From Promethearchaeota archaeon (lineage in GTDB: Archaea; Asgardarchaeota; Lokiarchaeia; Sigyniarchaeales; SOKP01), in contig JAHPZA010000010.1 of NCBI GenBank assembly GCA_019058445.1, positions 186,001-250,000 on the forward strand: a stretch of 64,000 nt of DNA, written 5' to 3'. Below are positions 40,419-51,063 of the stretch, one piece after another (within the stretch, counting starts at the first letter, position 1; each line of letters starts with the position of its first letter). The notes beneath the pieces are model-generated. The model ran no database searches and had not been told where the DNA came from. It worked only from the letters and a program-made list of their open reading frames with translations. The translations under genes were made by a program, and so were the position numbers.

Positions 40419-41420
40419 TTAATGGAAATAGTCTCTAAAAAAGCGAATAACCCTTTCTCTTATATTGGAAATACTGAAGTAATAATTTATCTGTACTAAT
40501 TTTTTTTTTATATTAAACTTCTTTTTTTTAACGATTAATTCTTTCATTATTATGAGATAGTTCTTATAATTTGGTTTCTTCTTCATATAAACCCTAAAGT
40601 CAGAGATCTTTTTTAAGGGACTATTCTCTATAATTTCTGGATGAACACCTTGAAATGTAAAGAGTCCATGTCCATTTTTTTCAATACATGAATCATCATT
40701 AAGAAAAAATCTATATTTTCCGGTTATCTCCTCATTTTTTTTCATCCAAAAATCTTCATGTAATTTATCAAATTTTTTATAAATTTTAAAGTACCAAGTA
40801 ATTTTATCATAAAATTCACTGGATAGCCAATAAATCATTTTTAATGGCTCCCCAGTTAAGAAACTGTAATGAAACATTGGATTTGTCTCAAGTAATTCAA
40901 CTTCTTTTTTTCCGATGGGATGGAAATGCTGAGTAGGGGTAAAATAACAATTTTTTGTTTTTATTTTGAATAATCTAATATTACTCGCTTCAAAATAATA
41001 ATTAAAATTTATACAAAAATAACGATTTCTTAAATAGATAACATCAAAATCTTCATTAGAATTGAGGAAATTATAGATCTCTTCTAAAGATTCCTTAGAA
41101 TAAAATTCATCTGAATCCAAAATCCAGATTACATTATTCTTCTCAATATTTTGACTAACTTCAAGCATTTTATTTAGAGTAGAACACTTATTCCCATCTA
41201 CATTTTTTTTTGGATCACATATAGCGGGGATAAATTTAACTTTCTCGTTTTTTAAGTATTTTTGAGCTTTCTCAAATGTTCTATCTTCTATACCTTTAAA
41301 ATAAGGACTAAATGCTCCAATACTGATAATTAATTCATCTACTAATTGTAGGGCTTGGTCTATTGAATATTCAATCCAATCTTCACATGCCCAAGCAGTA
41401 AATAAACCTATTGTCTTCAT
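40419..41420 (-). CDS. GT2-like glycosyltransferase
   Basis: NVIWILDSDEFYSKESLEEIYNFL; LVDELIISIGAFSPYF; FYFEASNIRLFK-like region. Confidence 0.6.
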   Translation of the reverse strand: MKTIGLFTAWACEDWIEYSIDQALQLVDELIISIGAFSPYFKGIEDRTFEKAQKYLKNEKVKFIPAICDPKKNVDGNKCSTLNKMLEVSQNIEKNNVIWILDSDEFYSKESLEEIYNFLNSNEDFDVIYLRNRYFCINFNYYFEASNIRLFKIKTKNCYFTPTQHFHPIGKKEVELLETNPMFHYSFLTGEPLKMIYWLSSEFYDKITWYFKIYKKFDKLHEDFWMKKNEEITGKYRFFLNDDSCIEKNGHGLFTFQGVHPEIIENSPLKKISDFRVYMKKKPNYKNYLIIMKELIVKKKKFNIKKKLVQINYYFSISNIRERVIRFFRDYFH

Positions 41421-41868
41421 TCTAAAGTATTTTCTTTTCTCAACTATTTATCTTAAATTATTCTAAATTAAACGGTAAAAATAGATGTTTTTATTGATAT
41501 AAAGAGTATAGACTATTATAAAAATTTGCTTTTAAGATAATATTTGCAATATTCAATTGGAGTAATAAGTTTTATTGAAATTTAAAAATTACAGTAAATT
41601 TATAATTAATGAATTAAGGTTTAATGATTTAGAAAGATTCATCTACCTAATTCAGGAGAAATAAATGATGCTGTACTAGTTGAAAGGAATAAAAATAAAT
41701 AAGACTTAAGAGTTTTTCTAAAATCTAACAGTTAAAATATCACTTCTTAGACTTATAATAAAAATTGAAAGCGTTAATTTTAAGGTTATAAAATTATTCT
41801 ACTGAAATCCTATTTTGATAAAGTTTTTTAAAAAGATTTTTTAATTTGAAATCATTTTATGAATAGGA

Positions 41869-43023
41869 ATGATTCGTACAGATTGCCTATATTATATTGG
41901 TCAAAAGCCATGCCATTTTCACAAGGAATACAAAGTAGAATGTAATGATCAATGTACTTACTATAAAAAGATTGGATTACGAATTTTAATTATAAAGAAA
42001 GCTGCTCTCGGAGATGTGTTAAGAACTACACCAATACTACATTCAATTAAAAAAAAATATGGTGAAAATACTCATATCACTTGGTTAACAGATCCATCAT
42101 CTTATGACTTATTAAAATTTAATAATTTGATTGACCGAGTTTATAAATTTGATTTTAAATCTGTTCTTATTTTGGAAATTGAAAAATTTGATATAATGTT
42201 TAATTTAGATAAGGATCATGAGGCTATAGCTTTAGCAAGTAAGATTATAGCAAAAAATAAATATGGTTTTACCATGAATAAATATGGTAATTTGGAAACA
42301 TTTAATAGGACAGGTAAATATGCTCTTGAATTGGGAATTTCTGATACCATAAATATGAAGAATGAAAAAACATATCAAGAAATTATATGCGAATTTTCTG
42401 AATTACCTTATTCAAACAACTTTAAATATATTTTAAATATTCCTGAAAAAACTAAAATATTAGATAAATTAATAAATAGAAATAAAATTCCTAATGATGC
42501 CAAAATAATTGGATTAAATACTGGGGCAGGTCAATGGGCTTTAACGAGAAGATGGGGAAAAGAGAATTTTACAGAATTAGGTATAATGTTAATAAAAGAA
42601 AAAAAATATACTATTCTCTTATTTGGAGCGGAATCAGAAAAGGAAATTAATGAATATATTTATAGCACAATCCAAAATTCCTTACCAGAAAATTTGAAAT
42701 CCTGTATTATCGATACTGGCATTAATAACTCTGTTTTAGAATTTGCTTGTCTTGTTTCTTTAACAGATGTTCTTTTCACAGCAAATACATTAGGGTTACA
42801 TTTTGCGATAGCCTTTGAAATTCCCTCTGTTTCAATTTACGGCCCTTTAAATCCAAATGAAATTGATTTATATGGAACAGGCATTAAGATAATTGCTAAA
42901 TCACCATGTTTAGGATGTTATAGACAATCGTGCAATTACCATACTTTTTGTTTATCTACGATAAGACCTGAATTTGTTTATGAAAAAATTATAGAATTAT
43001 TAGAAAATAAGAAAGTAAATTAA
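41869..43023 (+). CDS. GT9 (heptosyltransferase-like) glycosyltransferase with N-terminal Cys-rich segment
   Basis: DCLYYIGQKPCHFHKEYKVECNDQCTYYKKIGLRILIIKKAALGDVLRTTPILHSIKKKYG; GLNTGAGQWALTRRWGKENFTEL; SIYGPLNPNEIDLYGTG. Confidence 0.85.
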   Translation: MIRTDCLYYIGQKPCHFHKEYKVECNDQCTYYKKIGLRILIIKKAALGDVLRTTPILHSIKKKYGENTHITWLTDPSSYDLLKFNNLIDRVYKFDFKSVLILEIEKFDIMFNLDKDHEAIALASKIIAKNKYGFTMNKYGNLETFNRTGKYALELGISDTINMKNEKTYQEIICEFSELPYSNNFKYILNIPEKTKILDKLINRNKIPNDAKIIGLNTGAGQWALTRRWGKENFTELGIMLIKEKKYTILLFGAESEKEINEYIYSTIQNSLPENLKSCIIDTGINNSVLEFACLVSLTDVLFTANTLGLHFAIAFEIPSVSIYGPLNPNEIDLYGTGIKIIAKSPCLGCYRQSCNYHTFCLSTIRPEFVYEKIIELLENKKVN

Positions 43024-43040
43024 TATTGTGTTTTTGGGTA

Positions 43041-43922
43041 ATGAAAGTTTTTAATATTTCTGGAACTATAGGAGACACTTATGCTGCATGTTGCAAACTA
43101 AACGATTTGAAAGAACCCATCAAAATATTTCATATTCAACCATATCCACAATTTAACAATATCATTCGGAAGATTTATGCTTTAATTCCTAACATTATTG
43201 AGGTAAACATTTTAAATACAGATGATTATTCTAAATTTGACCCCAAAATTCCGATGATTGATGCTCATTGTAAACGGCATCCAGTTGACCCTGATTATAT
43301 AAAAATGAATTTTTTTCCTAATTTTGAATTTGAATCAAATGAAAAATTTAATTTTGAATTTCCTTACATAGTTCTTCAACCAAAAGCAGGTCGAACCGAA
43401 CAGTTAAGAGAAATGAGATTAAAAACAGTTAAGAAGATAATAAAGAACTCAAAATATAAGGTGGTATTAGTTGGTACTTCAAAAAAATATGAGAATGTTG
43501 ATAATTGCATCAATTTGATAAATAAAACTACCTTATTTGAAGCATTAAATATTATTAAAAATTCTAGATATTTTATTGGACTTTTTGGAATTATGACGAT
43601 GGTTGCATTGAGTCATAGAATTAACTGTAATTATATCTATAATGATGATCTTGAAATGAAAGCTATGATTTATAACATGCCATGGGAAAAATATAGCCAT
43701 AAAAAAATATCATTAGAAGACTATTTGAAAAGTGGTTATTCCATCAGGAGAAAAATAAAAACCCTGTTTTTTGAGTTTTTAAATATAATACTTAAAATGA
43801 GACATCGTATTTCAATAAAAAATTTATTTCAACCTCTAAAAGTACTTTCAATTTTAAATAATGATAACCAAAATCCTCGGATCCGCTTAATATTGAATTT
43901 TTTTATGGAAGAAAAAAAATAA
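43041..43922 (+). CDS. GT9-like glycosyltransferase homologue
   Basis: MKVFNISGTIGDTYAACCKLN; YIVLQPKAGRTEQLREMRLKTVKKII; NIIKNSRYFIGLFGIMTMVALSH. ORF track starts at TTG 43026; ATG 43041 preferred. Confidence 0.6.
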   Translation: MKVFNISGTIGDTYAACCKLNDLKEPIKIFHIQPYPQFNNIIRKIYALIPNIIEVNILNTDDYSKFDPKIPMIDAHCKRHPVDPDYIKMNFFPNFEFESNEKFNFEFPYIVLQPKAGRTEQLREMRLKTVKKIIKNSKYKVVLVGTSKKYENVDNCINLINKTTLFEALNIIKNSRYFIGLFGIMTMVALSHRINCNYIYNDDLEMKAMIYNMPWEKYSHKKISLEDYLKSGYSIRRKIKTLFFEFLNIILKMRHRISIKNLFQPLKVLSILNNDNQNPRIRLILNFFMEEKK

Positions 43923-43981
43923 AAAGAAAAAATTAAAAAATTTTTATCTATGGCTTTTATTATTTTAATAAAAATTTGGGT

Positions 43982-44899
43982 TTAAATATATCTCAAAAAT
44001 AAATCTTCAAGGTTTAAATCTATTTCTTTAACTTTTAAAATGTGATACTTACTTAAAGCTAAAAGAAGATCTTTATAATAATCTCTGCTTTTAATTTGGA
44101 TAATTAGCTTCTGTTTATCATCCACAATATCAGAAATAAAATCTAGATGACTCAAATCGCTTTTTAAATCATCTCTATTTTTAAGAACTTCTACTTCAAT
44201 TTTAATTGCTGATTTACTTATCTGTTTAACCTCCTCTTGAGATCCTATCATTATTATATTTCCTTTATTAATGAATGCGACACGGTCGCATAATTTCTCA
44301 ACTACACTCATATTATGGCTTGTTAGAAAGATTAAACCTTTAAAGTCTTTTAATTTTTTAATGATAAATGCTCTTGTTTTTATATCTAAACCTAGTGTTG
44401 GTTCATCTAAAATTAGAATTTTACGATCTAATAGTATACTTCTAAATAATGCAAGTTTCATCTTCATTCCATTAGAATAATTTTCAACATACTGGTTAAG
44501 CCAACCATCTAATCCAAAATCTTTAACAGAGTTAAGAATTTTTTCTTTATAATTTGGAACGCCATATAATTTACAAAAAAATTTTAAGTTATCATAACCA
44601 GTTATTCTAAAATAGAGCATTTGATGATCCATCATAAGAGATATTCTTGATTTAGCAAAATTAGGCTCTTTAATTACATTATAGCCGTCAATAATAGCGT
44701 ATCCGCTTGTAGGTTGTTGTAATGTGGTTAAGATTTGAATTAAAGTTGTTTTTCCTGAACCATTTGGTCCTAATAATCCAAAAATTTCACCTTCTTTAAT
44801 TTTTAGATTAATATCATTTAGTGCTTTAATTGTCCTGTTTTGTCCTTTTAATTTATAGATTTTTGATAAATTAAAGGTTTCAATTATATTTTCTACCAT
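43982..44899 (-). CDS. ABC-2 type transporter ATP-binding protein
   Basis: GLLGPNGSGKTTLIQIL Walker A, YSNGMKMKLALFRSILLDRKILILDEPTLGLD signature/Walker B. Confidence 0.95.
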   Translation of the reverse strand: MVENIIETFNLSKIYKLKGQNRTIKALNDINLKIKEGEIFGLLGPNGSGKTTLIQILTTLQQPTSGYAIIDGYNVIKEPNFAKSRISLMMDHQMLYFRITGYDNLKFFCKLYGVPNYKEKILNSVKDFGLDGWLNQYVENYSNGMKMKLALFRSILLDRKILILDEPTLGLDIKTRAFIIKKLKDFKGLIFLTSHNMSVVEKLCDRVAFINKGNIIMIGSQEEVKQISKSAIKIEVEVLKNRDDLKSDLSHLDFISDIVDDKQKLIIQIKSRDYYKDLLLALSKYHILKVKEIDLNLEDLFLRYI

Positions 44900-44904
44900 T
44901 TTTA

Positions 44905-45726
44905 TTAGTATCCTACAATCCCGAATTTTTTATAGACTTTGTTAAATATAATAACACCAATTAAAGGAAACGTAATTGCGCATAGAACTAAAATTAAAAA
45001 ATGAAAAGGATGTGATGAAATAGAAAATATTATATTATCTTCAATCCACGCTAACCGCAAAATATCAAAGATATAGTAAAGGGGATTTAAACTAATTATA
45101 TCTTGAATTCTACTAGGAAATAATTCATATGGATATGAAATGCAGCTAACCACGAAGAAAAGACCAATAGCAAATGTAAATAAGCTAGATAAATTTTCTT
45201 TAGATATAGAAAATATACCAATAAAAAGACCAATTCCACTAAACACAAGTATAATAAGAATATATATTCCTAGTACAAATAGAACCGTAAGAAGCGAAAT
45301 AGGATAATAAATATAGCATATTATAAAAAAAATAGTAAATGGTATAGAGATTGTAATTAAAAAGGAAAGAAGATGCCCCAATAATAAACTAGATCGACGG
45401 AATGGAGCGATAATAAGGGCAGGTAAAGTTTGCCAATATTTTTCACGTAGTAAATGACCAGGAAGGGCTGTAATTATCCTTTGTAATAATAAAATATTTA
45501 AAGCTATAAATTGATAAACAAGAAAATTATTTTTAGTCCAAGGCCCATAATTTTCGTTAAGGGTAAAAAATTTATCCATTAAAATTATTGGCATTATTAG
45601 CCCTAAAATGGGTGCTAAAAAAGTAAGGAAAAGGGCGATTTTAACTCTCATATCTAGCTTTAAATTTTTTTCCGTTATCGCAAAAATTTTAGAAATGCCT
45701 TCCTTAATAGCTCTGGATGATATCAT
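44905..45726 (-). CDS. ABC-2 type transporter permease
   Basis: 273 aa, six or so TM helices, adjacent to the ATPase; FVVSCISYPYELFPSRIQDIISLNPLYYIFDILR typical of ABC-2 permeases. Confidence 0.9.
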   Translation of the reverse strand: MISSRAIKEGISKIFAITEKNLKLDMRVKIALFLTFLAPILGLIMPIILMDKFFTLNENYGPWTKNNFLVYQFIALNILLLQRIITALPGHLLREKYWQTLPALIIAPFRRSSLLLGHLLSFLITISIPFTIFFIICYIYYPISLLTVLFVLGIYILIILVFSGIGLFIGIFSISKENLSSLFTFAIGLFFVVSCISYPYELFPSRIQDIISLNPLYYIFDILRLAWIEDNIIFSISSHPFHFLILVLCAITFPLIGVIIFNKVYKKFGIVGY

Positions 45727-46054
45727 TATTTTAGATAAAATCTTTTTCTAACTGTTAAAATAATTTCAGTTCTTAATCAATATTAATAAATAACTGAATT
45801 AATATTTTCCGAAAATAATGGAATCCTAAATTTAAAAACCTTAAATCTTCTTACAATGACTTATAATACTAATATTTTGTAACACTTAGGTTTTAGGAAG
45901 TTTTGAATATATAGGAATCAGTTCAAATGATCCTTCTTATAAAAAGATTATTTTGAAAAAATTTAATTCTTACAAGAAATAATAAAATTAATAAAATTAA
46001 CATTAATAATAAATTTAATTTACTCATATCTAGTAATAACAAGTGTAATTATCG

Positions 46055-46993
46055 ATGATGGAAAAAGATTCTAAAATTTATGTTGCAGGTCATAAAGGAT
46101 TAGTAGGTTCTGCTATTACAAGAATTTTAAAGAAGCAGAACTATTCTAATCTATTAGCAAAAACCCACAAAGAATTAGAATTAACAGATCAACATGCTGT
46201 TAATAGTTTTTTTAAGAGAACAAGTCCGGAATTTGTTTTTTTAGCTGCTGCAAAAGTAGGTGGAATTTTAGCTAATAGTACATATCCAGCGCAATTCATT
46301 TATAGTAATTTAGAAATTCAAAATAATATCATTCATGCTTGTTATGAATATAATGTTAAAAAATTGTTATTTCTTGGAAGCTCATGTATCTATCCAAAAT
46401 TTGCTCCTCAGCCAATTCCTGAAGACGCGCTTCTCGCTGGAAAATTAGAGCCTACAAATGAAGCATATGCGGTTGCAAAAATTGCGGGTATAATAATGTG
46501 TCAATCATATAATAAAGAATATAATACTAATTTCATTAGTGTTATGCCTACTAATCTTTATGGTCCAAATGACCATTATGATTTATATAATTCTCATGTA
46601 TTACCCGCTACAATAAGAAAAGTACATGAAGCCAAAAAAAAGAAGTTAAAGTTTGTTGAAATATGGGGAACAGGTAAAGTAAAACGAGAATTTCTTTATA
46701 TTGATGATTTAGCTGAAGCGTGCATTTTTTTGATGAATAATTATAATGATAGTGAAATAATAAATATAGGGACAGGAAAAGATGTATCCATTAAAGAACT
46801 TTATGAGATAACTAAAGAAGTTATTGGTTATAAAGGAGAGTTCCGATTTGATACATCTAAACCAGATGGAACTCCTAGAAAATTATTAAATGTGGATAAA
46901 ATAAATAAACTCGGATGGAGAGCAAAAATTGATCTTAAAACAGGAATAAAATTAACCTATGATGATTATTTACTTCGATTTGATTCGACTTAA
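46055..46993 (+). CDS. fcl: GDP-L-fucose synthase-like epimerase/reductase
   Basis: [98 protein letters not shown]. Confidence 0.93.
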   Translation: MMEKDSKIYVAGHKGLVGSAITRILKKQNYSNLLAKTHKELELTDQHAVNSFFKRTSPEFVFLAAAKVGGILANSTYPAQFIYSNLEIQNNIIHACYEYNVKKLLFLGSSCIYPKFAPQPIPEDALLAGKLEPTNEAYAVAKIAGIIMCQSYNKEYNTNFISVMPTNLYGPNDHYDLYNSHVLPATIRKVHEAKKKKLKFVEIWGTGKVKREFLYIDDLAEACIFLMNNYNDSEIINIGTGKDVSIKELYEITKEVIGYKGEFRFDTSKPDGTPRKLLNVDKINKLGWRAKIDLKTGIKLTYDDYLLRFDST

Positions 46994-47060
46994 TTAGTTA
47001 GGTATTTTGATATAAATATTTTCTTAAATTTTAATGATGTATTATTGAGAATAAGAATTT

Positions 47061-48215
47061 ATGCCCAAAATTCATTTATCTTGTCAATACAAGTACAACG
47101 GAAAGAGTAGAACCGATTTAACACCAAATCAAAAAAAAATTAAAAAGAAAATAATTTCAGATTTTAAGAATGGAGTTATTAAATGGGAAAAAAATAAATG
47201 CAGATGTTCGGCGAATAACGATTTAATCGTCGCAAATAAGGATCGTCTCGGATTTAAGCTGAGAATTGTTTTATGTAAAGAATGTGGTTTGGTACGAGCA
47301 GATCCCCGAATTTCGGAGAAAGACATTGGATTATTTTATGAAAAATATTATAGAAAATTATTTACATATGGTATAAATGAGAAAATTCAGGAAGAAATTC
47401 TCTTAAACAATTTTAATGGTGAATTAAAAAGAGGAAGGGACATTTTATTTAATTTTGTTAAAAAGCACACGCCATTAACCAATGGAGTAGTATTCGATTT
47501 TGGAGCGGGAACGGGAGGAATGTTAAAAGTCTTTAAAGATGCTGGTTTTGAAACGTTTGGAGTGGATCTAAATGAAAATTATTTAGATTATGGGAGAAAA
47601 ATGGGCTTAAATTTAAAAAAGGGTAGTATAGATGAATTGAAAAGTTTTCATAAAAAAGCTGATTTAGTTATTGCATCTCATATTATAGAGCATTTACATA
47701 GAATTGATATTTATTTAAAAAAAATCTGGGAATGTTTAAAGGATAATGGTTATTTATATGTGGAACTCCCCGGAATCTTTAATCAGAGGGATTTTTCAGA
47801 ATTTTTTGTAATAGAACATTTATATTATTTTACATTAAAAAATCTAAAAAAAATCTTAGGAGAAAATAGATTTCATTTTATTGCAGGTAATGAAATAATT
47901 AGAGCATTATTTCAAAAATCGTCGCAAAAATATAACTTAAAAATTACAAAGCAACATATTAATGATATCTTAGTTTTTTTTAGAATAGGTGATATTCCTA
48001 TACCAATAAATGGTTTAAATCTTATTAAGAATAAGAAAAAGTTAAAGAATAAAATTATACTGATTACTGTTTCAATACTCTATAAAACAAGGTTTGTTAA
48101 TATAATAGTCCAATTGAAAAATATATTCCTTAACTTGCAGTTAAATAAATTATATGTATTTAAATTATTTCTTAAACAATTTTTTTCTTATGCTAGCCCC
48201 AGAATAAATGAATAG
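47061..48215 (+). CDS. SAM methyltransferase with N-terminal zinc-ribbon-like segment
   Basis: KCRCSANND...VLCKECGLVRADPRISEKDIGLFYEKYYR; VVFDFGAGTGGMLKVFKDAGFETFGVDLN; LVIASHIIEHLH. Confidence 0.8.
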   Translation: MPKIHLSCQYKYNGKSRTDLTPNQKKIKKKIISDFKNGVIKWEKNKCRCSANNDLIVANKDRLGFKLRIVLCKECGLVRADPRISEKDIGLFYEKYYRKLFTYGINEKIQEEILLNNFNGELKRGRDILFNFVKKHTPLTNGVVFDFGAGTGGMLKVFKDAGFETFGVDLNENYLDYGRKMGLNLKKGSIDELKSFHKKADLVIASHIIEHLHRIDIYLKKIWECLKDNGYLYVELPGIFNQRDFSEFFVIEHLYYFTLKNLKKILGENRFHFIAGNEIIRALFQKSSQKYNLKITKQHINDILVFFRIGDIPIPINGLNLIKNKKKLKNKIILITVSILYKTRFVNIIVQLKNIFLNLQLNKLYVFKLFLKQFFSYASPRINE

Positions 48216-48267
48216 ACTGGAAATTTTTACATATTAAAGTATAGAAAAAGTTGAATGGAATACGATT

Positions 48268-49455
48268 CTAAAATATTTGTTTTGAGGATACAAGGGTTTT
48301 AATACTATCTTTAATCTTATATTCTTCTATATGAAGATCTTTTTTCAGAAGAGAGCGAAGAGATCTGCCTCTTCGAGTGTAGATTTTGAGTTTTCTTCCA
48401 ATACAGTCATCTATAGTGTGGATAATATCAAATAAGGTAACTTTTTCATTACAAATGCTCCCTCCAAATTTATTTTCAGGGAATTTTACAAGCAATGGAA
48501 TTTCTTTTTGTATTTCATAGCCTCCACTATGAAAAAAACGGACAAAATCCCATTTAGAAAGGTATATTTCTTTTAATTTAGGAAGAAATCTAAAACCTTT
48601 CTTAGATATTATCTTATTATAATTATTATAAAAACTTCTCTTAATATAGCAATATAAATTATGAAATCTTTTTGTAAAATGTTTTCCAATATCCCCTAAT
48701 CCTTCACCATGATCAGAAGTAATTATAATTAAAGATTCATCATATATGCGATTCTTTTTTAAAATTTCAATAAATTCTCTAATATAATTATCTACTATTT
48801 CGTATATTCTTTGAGTATATACTTTTTTTACAAATTTTTCAGTTAAATCCTTATTCATCACTCTCTTTATTAAATTAATGCCAAGTTCTTTATAACTCTG
48901 ACCTGTGATTTTATTTTCTAAATGAGAGTTTATAAGATAATTATGATGGGTGTTCCAGAAATGTAAGAATACAAAATTTTTAGTTTCATTGATATTACTT
49001 AAACTTTTTTTCCAAATTTCTGGTATTCCATTTTTAACATCATCAGCGCTTCCATTATAATCTTCAAGTGAATTTCCAAAATGGCTTCTATTCCATACAT
49101 ATTTAGGATTAATTCCTAAATCATTGATGATATCCCCACGATAAGGTATTTGATTATTTAAATTAAGTTGAATGGAATCTTTAAGAGGATATGCTAAAAT
49201 AATTGATCCATTACAGAAAGATCTTATATTATATCCATTTTTCTTTAATTGAATGGGAAAATTCTCATTTTTAGATTTTCCAAAATAATCACCATAAAAA
49301 ATTGTATAGTGAGAAAGACATGTTGAAGTGTATAAGGAATAGCAATTATTAAATCCGACAAAGTCCTTTTCCAATTCTCTTAATTTATTTTTTATTGTAT
49401 CGAAAAAGAAATCCCGCCTAACACTATCAAGAACTAATAAAAATATGTTTTTCAT
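48268..49455 (-). CDS. Sulfatase/alkaline-phosphatase-superfamily protein
   Basis: NIFLLVLDSVRRDFFFD, STCLSHYTIFYGDY, LIIITSDHGEGLGDIG. Confidence 0.8.
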   Translation of the reverse strand: MKNIFLLVLDSVRRDFFFDTIKNKLRELEKDFVGFNNCYSLYTSTCLSHYTIFYGDYFGKSKNENFPIQLKKNGYNIRSFCNGSIILAYPLKDSIQLNLNNQIPYRGDIINDLGINPKYVWNRSHFGNSLEDYNGSADDVKNGIPEIWKKSLSNINETKNFVFLHFWNTHHNYLINSHLENKITGQSYKELGINLIKRVMNKDLTEKFVKKVYTQRIYEIVDNYIREFIEILKKNRIYDESLIIITSDHGEGLGDIGKHFTKRFHNLYCYIKRSFYNNYNKIISKKGFRFLPKLKEIYLSKWDFVRFFHSGGYEIQKEIPLLVKFPENKFGGSICNEKVTLFDIIHTIDDCIGRKLKIYTRRGRSLRSLLKKDLHIEEYKIKDSIKTLVSSKQIF

Positions 49456-49666
49456 TTAAGAATACTACTTTCATTAACGCAATTAGATGTTAATTTATAT
49501 AAGATATAATACAATTAAGAGTTTTCTTATTATGTTTAGGCTAAAATTATTAATTGGAAAAAATCAATTAATCTTTCTGATAACTTAATATCTGGCAAAA
49601 TAATTAATTAAAGATTGAACTTAAAAAAAATAATCAATATGTTTTATCAGATTTCTCATAAGTAAA

Positions 49667-50857
49667 TTAGGAAGATAATTCAATTATCATTTCACATTTT
49701 TTTTTAAAAGTTTGATTTTTTGCTTTATTATATGCGTTTTCTATTAATTTTTTTTGAAGTTCAGTGTTATTCACTAATAAATTAATTTTTTCACATAAAT
49801 CAATAGGATCGTCTGGTTTAACGAAGAGACATTCATTATTATTACATATATCTATATTCCTTCCTATTTTAGTTGCTATGAAAGGGGTTTTAGAAGCCAT
49901 ATATTCAATAATTTTTACAGGAGACATAAAATCTAAGGTGGGACAATTTGAATTAAAAGTAGCCAATAGTACATCCGCTGCTTTTAAGTAATATGGGACG
50001 ATCCTTTTTTGTCTCATTCCTAAAAAATGTACATCAGATTTAATTTTTTTGTGAAGTAAAAATTTTTTCCATTTGTTATTATTTCTATTATTTCCACCAA
50101 TGAAGTAAAAAGAGAATTTTTTTTTATTTAGAATTTCAGAAGCGTATAAAATAGTATCAATACCCCTATCATCCTGTAAAGTTCCTGAATACAGTATGAT
50201 GATTTTATTAAGAGATAAATTTAGTTTTTTTCTTATTTTTATCTTGTCGTAATTAATCGAATCAAATCTAGCGATATCTATAGCATTGTCCATAAATTTG
50301 ATTTTTTTTTCAGGGAATCCGAAATTTATGAGTTTTTGTTTCAAAAAATCATTTAAAGTTAAAATTCCTCTGAAACTATCATTGTCTTTAATTTGTATCA
50401 AATAATCGGCTTCATAAATGTTTCTATATCCATGTATATCGATGATAGTATGGATTTTACTATTAATAAGTTTATAAGCTGCCTTAAAGGTATCCCTACA
50501 AATAACTAAGTCAAATCTATTTTTTATACAATAATCACTTACTTCAATTTCAGGATCTATACGATTATGTAGTTTTGGAAATAAAGTTAAAAAATTAATG
50601 ATCCCGCGAAATAATTTTAATTTTCTAAAATAATACAAAAAAGAACCTTTGAAGTATTTAATCTTAATTTTGTAATTAAGATCAAAAAATCTATGGATAT
50701 CACCTATTTTACTTTTCCATAGATCATTTTTCAATTCTTTTATACCTAAAACTTCAACTTCATGATTGAGATTATAAAGACCTTGAGCCAAACTTAAAGT
50801 ATTAATAATATCGGCACTAGGAGTTGGGATTGCTTTCTTTATAATAGCAATTTTCAT
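49667..50857 (-). CDS. GT4 family glycosyltransferase
   Basis: IILYSGTLQDDRGIDTILYASEIL, FLGMRQKRIVPYYLKAADVLLATF, MSPVKIIEYMASKTPFIATKIG. Confidence 0.87.
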   Translation of the reverse strand: MKIAIIKKAIPTPSADIINTLSLAQGLYNLNHEVEVLGIKELKNDLWKSKIGDIHRFFDLNYKIKIKYFKGSFLYYFRKLKLFRGIINFLTLFPKLHNRIDPEIEVSDYCIKNRFDLVICRDTFKAAYKLINSKIHTIIDIHGYRNIYEADYLIQIKDNDSFRGILTLNDFLKQKLINFGFPEKKIKFMDNAIDIARFDSINYDKIKIRKKLNLSLNKIIILYSGTLQDDRGIDTILYASEILNKKKFSFYFIGGNNRNNNKWKKFLLHKKIKSDVHFLGMRQKRIVPYYLKAADVLLATFNSNCPTLDFMSPVKIIEYMASKTPFIATKIGRNIDICNNNECLFVKPDDPIDLCEKINLLVNNTELQKKLIENAYNKAKNQTFKKKCEMIIELSS

Positions 50858-51063
50858 GATTCTCTTAGTTAAATATAGCCAAACTGTTTTAATATATTAA
50901 TACTCAATAATTTATTATTAAAAAATATTGCTGAATACAAATTTTTACATAAATAAGCGTCTAAATTGAAGTTATTATTTAAATGGATTAAATATAATAT
51001 CAATATCGCTAATGGGTTTAATTAATAAAAAATTTTTATTTAAAATTTAAAGAACCAATCTAT

